In this document: positions 45,601-56,293 of the stretch, in pieces
Numbering within the stretch: the first letter of the stretch is position 1
Layout: the number at the start of each line of letters is the position of its first letter
Assembly: GCA_011009095.1 (NCBI GenBank)
Contig: VTPC01000903.1
Location: 46,998 to 110,997 of the forward strand
From: Ignelater luminosus
Taxonomy: Eukaryota; Arthropoda; Insecta; Coleoptera; Elateridae
Direction of reading: 5' to 3'
Length of the DNA stretch: 64,000 bases
Position numbers and translations under genes: made by a program
Notes under the pieces: generated by a model
Databases searched by the model: none
Seen by the model: only the letters and a program-made list of their open reading frames with translations
What the model was told of the DNA's origin: nothing

Positions 45601-46458
45601 CAGGGTCGCTAAAAAGTATGGAAACACACTACCTCCGCAGAAACGGTAAGAGATAGACAAATGAAATTTGGAGAGCTAAAGTAGGTATTTTTTTTCATGT
45701 TTTGCGAAGGTAATTAAAAACTAAGTTTCAATTGTTTTTTCGTACGGCTGCCATATTAGATTTTTTAAATGGAAGATCCTGTATATGGCCCCATATTTGG
45801 ATAGAGATTTTCAAGACAAATTCAATGATATAAGGGTTACCGTACTTATCTTGAAAGGGTCTGGAAATAATCGCTATTAAAAAGTATGGAAATACGCTGC
45901 TCCTGCAAAAACGGTAAAAGATAGACAAATAAAATTTTGAGATCTTAAAGTAGGCATTGTTTTCCACATTTTGCGAAGACAGTTAAGATCAAATCTTCAA
46001 TTGTTTTTTCGTACGGCCGTCATCTTGAATTTCTTTAAATGGATCACCCTGTACATGACCCCATATTTCGATAGAGATTTTAAAGGCGAATTTAATGATA
46101 TAGGGTTGCTATACTTATCTTGAAAGGTTTTGGAGATAATCGCTATTCTTTTGTTTAATAGTAAAATCCTTGACAAAAGAATAGCGATTATCTTCAAACC
46201 CTTTTAAGATAAGTATAGCAACCCTACATCATTGAATTTGTCTTCAACATCGCTATCCAAATATGGGGTCCTATACAGGGATGTTCCATTTAAAAAAATT
46301 CAATATGGCGGTCGTACAAAAAACAATTGAAGATTTGTTTTTAATTATCTTTGGAAAACATGGCAAAAAATACCTACTTTAAGCTCTCCAAATTTCATTT
46401 GTCTATCTCTTACCATTTCTGCGGGGATAGCGTGTTTCCATACTTTTTAGCGACCCTG
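45601..46458. mobile_element. Fold-back element with a duplicated arm (A-A-inverted A), 858 bp
   Basis: The end CAGGGTCGCTAAAAAGTATG follows TA, and the inverse precedes TA at 46459-46460. A unit of about 275 bp occurs three times: direct at 45601-45876, direct again at about 45873-46150, and inverted at about 46176-46458. A loop bounded by CTTTTG/CAAAAG separates the last two. Each unit contains an internal CCTGTA(T/C)ATG(G/A)CCCCATAT. ORFs here are repeat artefacts. Confidence 0.85.
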
Positions 46459-46564
46459 TATATACAGAAGTAGTTTTAAAAACCCAGAAGGAATTTAGAC
46501 TTCTTCCAATATAAATTTTTGATATTTTGATAAATAACTCCTACTCCTGAAAGTTAACATCTCT

Positions 46565-46630
46565 GCATGCAACTTTGAAGGTTGATAGCTCTGCAACTAG
46601 AACTATAGATTCTATTTGAAAACATGCTCA
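46565..46630 (+). repeat. Arm fragment related to the 62972-63555 fold-back
   Basis: Shares TGCA(T/C)GCAA-TTGAAG-, GATA(A/G)CTC(C/T)GCAACTA-GA and the following bases with the right arm of the 62972-63555 element, in the same orientation. Confidence 0.5.
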
Positions 46631-46689
46631 CACTGTCAATTAGTCGATGTTAACCAACGAGGCAGTTATTTCTAGGAACCCGGAAGTCT

Positions 46690-47070
46690 TTTAAGAGCGG
46701 TAGGCCCGCAATGGCCCAGGGGCCAACAGAAAATCTGATGTGCGTAAAAACTTGAGGCCTGGAAGCTCAAAGAAACTTTAGAGCTTAGGAGAACCTGCAG
46801 AGATGGGGAACCTTTTCAAGCATCCATAAAGATCCGAAAGCCTATGAAAATCTAGGAGCTTTTAGTTATTCTGCAGGCTTTTATAACTTAAAGACGTGCA
46901 AAAATCTATGAATTGGGAATCTGAGAGACTCTAGACTGCTAAGATCCTAAGAGCCATAAACACTTAAGCTTACAAAAAGTCAGAGACCTTTAAAGATCAG
47001 TCTGTCTGCAAGAATGTGGTAAACTACAGAAATACAAAGATTTGCAGTTTCTTAGGCTCTAAGAAAAGAA
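46690..47070. repeat. Degenerate purine-rich low-complexity stretch
   Basis: Many loosely related 10-15-base words (AGAACCTGCAGAG, GAAACTTTAGAGC, AAGCCTATGAAAATC types) recur with little other structure, and base use differs from the intron around it. It may be a decayed satellite; the repeat unit was not defined. Confidence 0.3.
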
Positions 47071-47336
47071 ATTAATTTTAATACTGCTCTATCTTGCTAA
47101 AACTCATTTATTCGTTCATTATGTCATCCAACTGCACAAAGTCTTTGTTTCTGGTGCAAAAATATGCAATTAACCTGACTGGCTGACTCACACGAATATC
47201 ATCTTAAAAAATGAGAAACGAAGAAGCAATAACAAGTATGTAAAAAGGCAATTCGCCTATATTTGATTCAGCTTTAGAATAATAGGAAGGCAACTTTTTA
47301 CATTTGCTAATAAGAGATTTAGATAATGTTATAATG

Positions 47337-47410
47337 TTTGCATGCAACTTCAAAAGTCGATAACGCCGTAAGTAAGACGAATCGACTATAGGTTCCATTT
47401 GAAAATATAT
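47337..47410 (+). repeat. Second arm fragment of the same family
   Basis: TTGCATGCAACTTCAAAAGT and AAGACGAATCGACTATAGG match both 46565-46630 and the right arm of the 62972-63555 element, in the same orientation. Confidence 0.6.
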
Positions 47411-49035
47411 TGTAGTTTTCGCGAATTTACCCTTTTAGCAATTTGTTGGTGTTATTTATGTACATTCTGAATATAACATACATTATGCAAAAACTCCCTT
47501 CCAGTTTTAGTAAGATGTAATGTAAACAAAAGAAAACAACGAATGCAGAAGGGCTATTAAGAATAATTTTGCAATGAGAACGGAAAATAGGAAAAAAAGC
47601 AACAAAAGTAGGTATTTAACTAAACGAACCCTATTAAAGGCTTGCTTTGAAATGCGGTGTGCACGTAATGCAGCAAAAACTTCATTTGCATTTTGGTCGA
47701 GTTTTCGTGCAGTAATGTATCAGTCTTTGAAAATGTTTCCGCATTCACTTATTGATTCAAACAACAAAGTAATGAATAATTTCATACAAATCATACTTAG
47801 TAATGAATATGCAATTTAAATTATATTTAAATTTTAGATAAATTAATACTAATTCTTGTAGCATATAAAATTATTTATATTGATCTATAAACACAGCAAT
47901 TTGGAAATTACCTTTGAAAATGCTAATGTACAATCACTGTTCGGTTGTAAAATGCGAACGAAGTAATTTAATTGCGGTCTGTTTTAGCCTCGATTTCCAT
48001 ATCATTAACAATGGATCTAAACATTTCGAAATTTCCGTGATTGCATGTACGTTACCAAGCTGTGGCATCATCCTTTGCGGCAAAATTAACGTCTAATATA
48101 GTAAATTGTGTAGAAAGAAATGGCTATCTCAATAAAAGGACGCGAAAACGAACCGTGCTTTGTTGAATTTAAAGTTATGGAAAACAGTCACGTGAACTAT
48201 TGAACGAACGTCGCGCCGTCACGTGAGTACCGTCGAGCCCGGCGCCTCCACCAAACATTGGCAGGAAGCGGAGCAGTCGCATCAAAACTCCTATCACAAT
48301 GCTAAGAACCACGTGCTATCCTTACAAACCGCGAAGGGGATTTTAAAATATCAACCCGGAATTATTCTGTTGTGGGGGTCGAATGTCTTGACAGCTGCGT
48401 ATATGTTTTACATTTAAGACCCTTGCCATAACCTTGACCTCTCTTTCAGAACAGTTTTTAGTACAGTAAGAACAAAATCGTTAGGAAAAACTTTTTAAAA
48501 TTCGTTCTAGAAATACTTAGCTATGGCTTAATCTCCTTTGTATAAGAAAACATAGATATTTCAAATTTTTATTTGTCCAATGCTGCAATGTTTTTAAAAT
48601 ATTTTGCCAAAGTGAAATTCAAATTGGGAGCTTTAAAAAACCGCAGTTTTACTGGTATCGTCATTCTTTGGGGAAATAAGTAACCCTCGATAGAATTAAA
48701 ATTTTTTCAATCGGAAATGAATTGTTTTGAAAAATCTCGTATTTGTTTTTTAAAACATATACCGTAGCCGGAAGATTTATTTACGAGAAGAATACGTATT
48801 AAATTACTTATAATATTAGTAGCGTAACAATCACTCATCGATCTATCTACGGATTATCAAAATCAAGTGAGGTCCCTCTAAACGTTGTTTCGTAATTCTA
48901 ACACGTACCTACATCTTTTCTTTGCTAGAGGGTTCATTTTGTAGTGAGCTCTCCGCGTACCTAATTTGATTATTGTTCAACTTCTTACAACAAGTAGCTT
49001 TAGCAGTTCACAGATGAATTAAAGGTATTATATAA
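47411..49035. other. Intron; small G+C-rich patch with three CACGTG boxes
   Basis: CACGTG occurs at 48190-48195, 48213-48218 and about 48310, in a patch (48185-48325) richer in G+C than its surroundings. No promoter elements or gene were recognised in or around it. Confidence 0.35.
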
Positions 49036-49039
49036 TGTA

Positions 49040-49485
49040 CGGTGTGTATCATCTTCGACGTATTTATGGGGTATTTAAATTATTATTAGAGCTAGAACGA
49101 CGAGGTTTGCATCAATATTTTAAGACAAACACAATATATTGTTGAAGAAAAAATTTGGTGTTCTTTTGTTTTTCTTATATATAGAATTTCTCATTTTCTC
49201 GTAAGTGCTGCCATTTCTTTTCTATCTAAATAATGAAAACATCCATCATGGATCTACGTAGACGGCTGGTACGAAGATTTCTTAAGTATTTTTCAAATAT
49301 TTGTCATTTTGAAAGTTTGAAAACATCAACTTTTGGTTACAATCAGTGATTACAATTTGAAAACGAAAGCATATATCAAAATTGTAAAACAGGAAAAAAA
49401 TAGCTAGTAAAGTGTATTCAGTTTTTTCCCAGCTATTCTAGTTTCTGAGATTCCTAACAATTATCTATGCCGAATTAAGACTATT
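49040..49485. mobile_element. Interspersed element, ~445 bp
   Basis: Starts CGGTGTGTATCATCTTCGAC after TA and shares its left and right parts with 35644-35850 and 35510-35642. The right end is not sharply defined. Confidence 0.45.
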
Positions 49486-50296
49486 CTGCAAATGATTGAA
49501 GCTTCCTGGATTTTTATGCAGGTAACATCAACAACAATGGCAGAACCTTAGCCAATGCTGGCCTTGGTCTGTTGCTGCTCGTTAGTAGACCACACTCGTA
49601 CCACTCTGTACTTTGTACCTGACTTTTACTTTTAATTCTCACAAGTAGCTTTGCTATTCTCCAGTATTGTTTTGTAGATCTTCAAACAAATTAATTTTAT
49701 TCTTCTTCCGACTAGGTAACTTTAAGGTTATTAGATTTCCTAATTGGGATCGGAAGATAAAACAGAGTAGTCGTTGATATTGAAACGGAAAAGTCAACAA
49801 AATCACTTTTGCAAAGAATCTTATTCTTTATGCAGCTGGGTTAAGTGAAAAGGATAAATCAGCAAATACTAATTTTAAAATAAAACATTGGGAGTGCCGT
49901 TTTTTATGTGAATGTGACATAAACAATAATAGAAAGGTTTTTTTTTTATTTCTTGTAGGTCGTTCACCAAAGTATTTATGGTTTATTTTACGAGAGCAAT
50001 AATTATATTTTTGTGGAGAATTTTATTTCCTATGAAATCTTTTATATTTAGTTTTGTCGTGTCTGCCTTTGTTTTCAGAATATTTTAATGGAACAACTCG
50101 AAAACCACGATCTTGTTTGCATATTTCTCCTAATTGTTTATCCTGTAAGCAAATTAAGGAATTTGTTTACTGTTATAACATTTGATTCTTGTTGGTTGTA
50201 TTAATTTAAATTTCAAGAGCGCGTCAAAAGCCAAAATAATTTAATTTAACTAATAATAATATAAAGAATAACTGTCAAAACAATTTTTTGAAAATA
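49486..50296. other. Intron, no element recognised
   Basis: AT-rich; nothing recognised. Confidence 0.4.
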
Positions 50297-50985
50297 CAGT
50301 CGAACTTTTGATAAATCGAACCTGAAGGCAGCGGGGAAAAATTCGATGTATTAAATTTTATTTTAAAAGTTGCTGAGAAATACGTAAATAGTACAACATC
50401 AAAGACTTGGATGTACCGTTTACCTTTTTTATTATTGACATATTGCAACTTAGCTAAATTTGATCTCCATTTTGCCACGGATTTATTGGCCTTTACCGTT
50501 AGCAAGCGACACATCGGTGTCGAGTTTGGTTATACCACTTTAACAATGATAATTATTATGCGCACTTGTTTGCACTTACGTTTGTTAAGTATAGCTATTT
50601 TATTTAGCTTGCTCTTATGGCTTTACCTATAATAAAGTTAATCCATTCCAAGTGATATTATGTTTTAGGCGTAAAAAGTTTTGAGTGCCAAAGTTTTGCT
50701 CTGTCGGGTGGCTGATGTGCAGATTTTGATAAATCCTCAGATTAAAAAAATTTCATGTTAACATTTTATGGTTAGATTGCATACAGTTTGTAAAAACACA
50801 TAAACACAAAGTTCATAACTGGGCAAAACTGTTAATTCTGTAATTCTTAACTTCACGTAGACGGAAATTCGACCTATCAAAGCAACGACCTGCTTTATGT
50901 ACTAATAGATCATTTAGAGATATCGAAAAACTCGAGTTATCAAAATTCCTTCGTAATTTTCCACTACTTCAAGTAATCAATGTCT
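50297..50985. mobile_element. Probable non-autonomous pogo/Tigger-type element
   Basis: The left end CAGTCGAACTTTTGATAAAT follows TA and continues TCGAACC, like Tigger termini. Inverted TCGA-containing matches (GATAGGTCGAATTTCC, TTTGATAACTCGAG reversed) lie at 50864-50945. No coding remains and the right terminus is approximate. Confidence 0.45.
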
Positions 50986-51191
50986 TTGTTTTATCGTGGT
51001 ATGAATAATCAAAATGCGTTTGTAATTTAGTTTTAATATTTCCATGACTCTGCATGTAGATTTACTGCTGTAGGTACTATCACATCTGAAAAATTTATTT
51101 AAGAAAATAAAATTATTTTTTAAAAAACTGTAAACATTATTAAATGCAAAAAATTGAAATTTCCAGAAAACGAAATTTTTTATTATTATTA

Positions 51192-51901
51192 CAGTAAACC
51201 TTTTAATAACACAGTGCAACAGCAAAATTCTGAACTGAAGCCTTTGAAGGAAAATCGGCAGTCTCTGCCCAAAATAGTCTATTTCCTAAGAAACCCTGTT
51301 AGGTTAGGGTAAATAAGCGTTTTTGCTGACCTCAAAGTTCGTAATGTGAGTTACATGATTTCTTCGCATTGTTTCGAGGTTTTTTATCTATAACTCGTAA
51401 ACGATCGATTTTTGGATTTTTTTTCGTATTCGTGTTCAAAGCGTGTTACGTCTTATTTCATATTTTTACCTAACAACGGGCGGCAACTGGCCACCCCCTG
51501 CTGCTTTACGGTATATAACTCTGGCCCTCTTGAAGAGCCAACGAGCCAGCGACTGTCCTTTAACGTGTCGTTTGTAAATTTGTAAATAAATTAGTTAAGA
51601 AACTAACCTCGATTTTTCATTAATTTTAACACGAATCAACACTAAACAAAGCGTTAAATGCTATTAGCAGATACAATTTCGCCACGTTATCTTTACTTGT
51701 TATGAAACGGTCGAGTTTTTCCTGAGAAACCTAACAATCAAGTTGGTTGTTTTTGGGATACAGCATTTTTTTTATGGAAAATGCTTATTTGACCTATCCC
51801 AGTGGAGTTTCTTGGAAAATAAAGTAGTATGGTCAGATATTATTAACATTCGTTGACAAATCTCATTTAAGAACTTTAACACTTCATTTCGAGGCACTGT
51901 G
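51192..51901. mobile_element. Inverted-repeat element split by a solo LTR
   Basis: CACAGTGC at 51210-51217 and GCACTGTG at 51894-51901 are inverted. The sequence inside each end resembles the ends of the next copy at about 52180-53474 (ATAGTCTATTTCCTAAG; TTCATTTCGAGGCA). A CAGTAAACC just outside the left end suggests a pogo-like relation, but this is uncertain. Confidence 0.5.
51444..51648 (+). mobile_element. Solo LTR, 205 bp
   Basis: TGTTACG...TAAACA is flanked by the perfect 5-bp duplication AAGCG (51439-51443 and 51649-51653). It holds TATATAA at 51512-51518 and AATAAA at 51585-51590 in the expected order on the plus strand, and is more G+C-rich than its host element. No internal retroelement sequence remains. 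Confidence 0.8.
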
Positions 51902-52179
51902 TAATTAATATTATAACGCCTTCATACAAAAACAAAATATAGCATCAAAAGTAACTGAATCTACAACCAAGTCTTCTTTTCTCTCTTATCTTAATTATTA
52001 ATCCATGCTAAGTTGTTAGGTGTTACCACATTTCTAGGTAATCCAGGTACCAGCATTTTTAGCTTCACCAAAAAAGATATCAATATTTCTCTTCTAAATA
52101 AGACACTCTGCATATCTCTACGTATTTGTAATTTACATTAAATTCTAAATCCAACCATACACTAAATCCACATTTCAAC

Positions 52180-53474
52180 TTCGAGGTTGTGCAACTGCAA
52201 AATTCTGATATTAGATTTCTCAACGAAAATCTGACACAAATCATGTATTTAGGTTGGGCCAAATAAATGTTTTTCTTTGAATTCAAAGTCCGTAAAGTGA
52301 TTTACATGTTTCTTTTCACATTGTTTGGAGATTTTTCATTCCTAATTCGTGAACGGCAAGATATTTTGTTTTACTGTTTGCAGTAAAGTTGTAGTCAAAA
52401 GGAATAACTTTTCTGAGCAAATCAATACAATACCTGATTTCGAAAATGTGCAATGTGCATTATGATGTTAGTTCCAATTTGTATAGAGCATAGGTAGGCT
52501 TTGTTTAAAAATATCAATAGCGGAATTTCTTATAAAACATCCTGTATGTTCACCACTTGAATTTTTAGATTCAATACGTCAAGAAGAATGCCCCGATATG
52601 CCACTCGCCATTAAATAATCGAAAATCTCCTCATTTGTGTTAAGGGACACAATCCAGAGAGCTTTTCCGTAGCTGATACTTCAAGGTATCTGATGAAAAA
52701 AAGAGATTTTCTAAAATCTTGCAATCCTGGTTCAAAGGTGATCAAGATTTGATTTTTTAGGATATTTTTTAGAAAATACTGGAGTGGAAGGTAAAAAAAC
52801 AAGAGTGTCGAATTGTGCTTACATCAACCTTGTTTAGAGAATTCTACTTGACACATATTTGAATTTCCTTGTGATGTTTGGTATTTCTCGCCGTTTTAGC
52901 AAAATGGCCAGAATAGCTGATTGTATTTTGTTTTTCACCGGAAAACTTTTGCATGTGAGAAACGTATGACGGTATCTTATTTACAAATCTGCAAACGCGA
53001 CTCACGTATCTCTTTCCGTTATCAAGAGAAAGATTTTTATAATTGAATTTGGGTCAATTTCTTGTAATCGTCCATGGATTCGAATTTGGTTAAGTGTGGG
53101 TGATTGTACAGACATTTTTGTCGTTTTTGCCACCCGTCATCATATAATACACAATGAAATCATTTTCGGAACCCAAGAAGTGAGCATTCTGGACTCATAT
53201 GTTCAGCAAAATTATTCCTATTGACTTGAGTAACAACTTCAGCGTAGACAGTAAAACAAAATATCTTGCCGTTCACGAGTTATGAATGAAAAACTTCGAA
53301 ACAATGTATAGAAGTAATGTAATTTACTTTACGGACTTTGAGCTTAAAAGAACCTCTATTTGACTAAAAATCTGGCGAAATTCTTTAGGAAATAGACTAT
53401 ATTACTGATGTTCCTTGAGAAATTCTGTTTTAGAACGTTCATACTTCATTTCGAGGCAGAGTGCTGTTTTCGCA
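52180..53474. mobile_element. Second copy of the 51.2-kb inverted-repeat family, with extra interior
   Basis: The left part (GTGCAACTGCAAAATTCTG, then TTCAAAGTCCGTAAAGTGA, then CGTGAACGGCAAGATATTTTG) is matched in inverted form at 53235-53474. The arms exceed 150 bp and surround about 800 bp of unassigned sequence. Confidence 0.6.
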
Positions 53475-53816
53475 TATTTTTAAAAAAGACCAGCCAATCC
53501 GCGAGGAATACAAACAAAACATCGCTTTAATATTTCAATCAGTTTTCGAAATTTTATGATAAAGATTAAAAGTACATTGGATGAGATGAACATTTTGTTT
53601 TAAAACAATATTTTTCCTCTCCTATCTCTTGTTTGTGTAATTTTTCATTTTCTTTAAATTTGCTGTTTATCATTTGCTTCGTACTACACCTGTGTGATAG
53701 ATAATTTGTAATTTTAATTGTTGTGTTTTGTAAATAAATTACTTTTTGTGATCGTTTTGTAAGGTACTACATAAACAAAAACGTAATACTCCTATATTAT
53801 ACTATAACTAAATATA

Positions 53817-54545
53817 CAGTGTGCTGATTAAGTATGGAACAAATTGAATAACTCGAAAAGTATTAATATTTCGAAAAAAACAAAAAGGGGTGTAACGATT
53901 TAAATTTTTTGGCATCTTTTAATATTATGCACAAATCAATGACGTCATCATTATTTGAACAATAACGTCATCGATATTTTTTTTAATGGCAATCCCAAAA
54001 TATTTTTGCAGATTATTATTCGCCATTGAATTCTGTGTACAATGATCTTTAAAGTTTGCAAATTTGCTCACGTTTTTCGGAAATGTTATTTGTTTTGTTT
54101 AGAAAATTTAAAACATTCTAAATGGTATTTCAACTCTTTAAATCTAGTACGCTTGATTTAAATTAAATTAAAAAATCAAGTACGCATCAACTTGATTTTA
54201 CCTTATGTCATCTAGTTAGATTTCTGTCATTTACTTTTTAAATCTGGATATTATTATTAGTTGTAAATACCGAAATTTTTAACAAACGAAGACGATGCGT
54301 TTAACGGAGAAGGAGAGCGATTTTTTTAATTTAATTTAAATTAAGCCTACTAGATTTAAAGAGTTAAAATACGATTTAGAATGTTTTAAATTTTCTAAAC
54401 AAAAAAAATAATATTTCCGAAAAACGTGAGCAAATTTGAAGAATTTAAAGATACAGAGAATTCAATGGTGAATAATAATCTGAAAAAAATATTTTGAGGT
54501 TGCCATTTAAAAAAAATATCGATGACATCTCTGATTTGCGCATTA
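53817..54545. mobile_element. Fold-back element, left end clear
   Basis: CAGTGTGCTGATTAAGTATG follows TA. Inner arms 53925-54180 and 54320-54545 pair (for example AAACGTGAGCAAATTTG, ATTATTCACCATTGAATTC-like). The left arm has a small duplication around ATGACGTCATC. The right terminus is missing or diverged. Confidence 0.6.
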
Positions 54546-55393
54546 TATTATTATTATTGTTAATAATAATAACAATTAATTAAATAGTAATAAAACTGAT
54601 TTTAAAATAATCAAAAATATCAAAAAAGTATCATTTTTACGAAAAATTGGTAACTTTGATGAAGCGTAACTATCTACCTAATAGTTCTACAAAAACATTT
54701 TTCATACAAAAGTTGTGGCACATGTATTGCTCTACAACTTTTAATTAAAACGTTTTCTTCTGTAATGCTTTGGTAAAAAGATATTATGAAAAAACTGAAG
54801 AAAGTCCGGAATGTTGGTGGTTTTTGAGGCCCCACGACGCCCGCACAGGGGCGACGAGGTCGAAAACTTGGGTTTTCCACTAGGGCACCGATATACACAA
54901 CATATCAAAAAATTAGAACTACATAACCTTGCGTAAGCAAATATGTCTCTATTCCCTGGACTAACAATGAAGTGTTAAAGAACACATTATTTTCGATGTC
55001 AGCAGCTAAAAAAGAAAAGTAATTGCAAAATAAAAAGAATATAATCTGCAATTTATGAATAAAGTTTATGCATATGTTGACACCAACAACATCAAAAATA
55101 AACATTCAGTACATAGCTAACAACATAAATAATGATACAATCACAACTAATATAAGAGAGCAAAGATTAAATTAAATAAAATTAAAAAATAACCTTTTAA
55201 ATAATAGTAATAATTATTAATAATAAATTTTTTAACATATTATTTATTTATTCAAAAATAAATAAAGCTTCCCTTATTTTACATTTCACATAAACATTTG
55301 GAAATGCTCCCCATTGTGATTCAGACATGCTCTTACTCGTCGTTTCTTGTTTTCAAAGATATTTTGGAGTACTTGCTGATCAATGTCATAACA
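54546..55393. other. AT-rich flank 3' of the transposase relic
   Basis: 54655-54760 (TTCATACAAAAGTTGTGGC) resembles sequence seen in other mariner-type ends. 54815-54890 is a short G+C-rich patch. No gene was recognised. Confidence 0.35.
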
Positions 55394-56293
55394 TTAATTT
55401 GTAATTTCTTCCATCAATTCATTTAAATTCTCCATTCTTCTTTTGTAAACCGAGTCTTTTAAAACACCAAATATGGAAAAATCAAGAGGCGTCAAGTCGG
55501 GTGAGCGAGATGGCCATGGAATATTTGTTCCTCCACTAATAATTCTATCTGGAAAAAATTGTTGCAAATAGTCAATCGTTGCTCCTGCACTATGAGCTGC
55601 AGCTCCACTCTGCTGAAAATAGCCTCGTTGGAGTTCGTCATCGTGCAGTTCATTAACAAAGTCATTTAAAATTTCTCTATATCTTTCAGCAGTGACAGTG
55701 TCATGAAAAAGTATAGGACCAATAAGCCTTCTGCGAGACACTGCCATCCAAACACCCACTTTGATGGGATGTAGAGATGTTTCAACAAAACAGCGAGGAT
55801 TTTCAGCACTGCGCATTCTAAAATTCTGTGAATTTACGTACCCAGATAAATGAAACCAGGCCTCATATTCTCTTCGGCTAATATAATCTGGTGGTGTAAG
55901 TTCTTGCACAGTCGTTATTTTGTAAGGATATAACTTCAATTGCTTTTTAACAATTTTCTGACATGTACTTAAATATTCGTTTGAAGTGAAATTTTGCGAA
56001 GTGAGGTTTGTGGATTTTCTTCGATTACTTGTCTCACTTTTTCGACAGCTTCAGTACTCACAGCAGGTCTTCCTGAAGATTTATCCTTCTCAAAAAATCC
56101 TGTTTAGCAAATCAACTAACTACATCTTCAATGTGAGTAACTAAAGCGTTATCCGGACCATTAACATCACTAAATCGGATTCTAAATTCATCTTTGCAAG
56201 CCTGAATAGAATATGTCCAATTTCCCTCCGGAACTACACCATTCCGTAATAAGACATAACGATAAACGTGTCTTGTTGAACAGTATAGGCCAT
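55394..56293 (-). pseudogene. Mariner-family (DDE_3) transposase with lost catalytic residues
   Basis: The minus strand starts MAYTVQQDTFIVMSYYG (ATG 56293-56291), typical of an insect mariner-like family. It continues in other frames with GNWTYSIQACKDEFR, SGRPAVSTEAVEKVRQVIEE and NPQTSLRKISLQTN. The 181-codon open part (55939-55394) holds the catalytic region: AWFHLSGYVNSQNFR, VGVWMAVSRRRLIGP, GYFQQSGAAAHSAG, PWPSRSPDLTPLDFS. Where relatives have FSDEAWF this copy has REYEAWF, and where they have QQDGA it has QQSGA. So the first two catalytic Asp are gone while the third motif is kept. Frameshifts and stops also break the N-terminus. It belongs to the same family as the 3934-4098 fragment. 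No terminal repeats were matched. Confidence 0.8.

Noticed and set aside
45728-46197. Two similar minus-strand ORFs ending AAVRKNN and TAVRKNN, as if paralogous genes
   Set aside because: They are translations of the duplicated arms of the 45601-46458 fold-back.
51298-51310. TTAGG-like telomeric repeat
   Set aside because: Only about two units, with no array.
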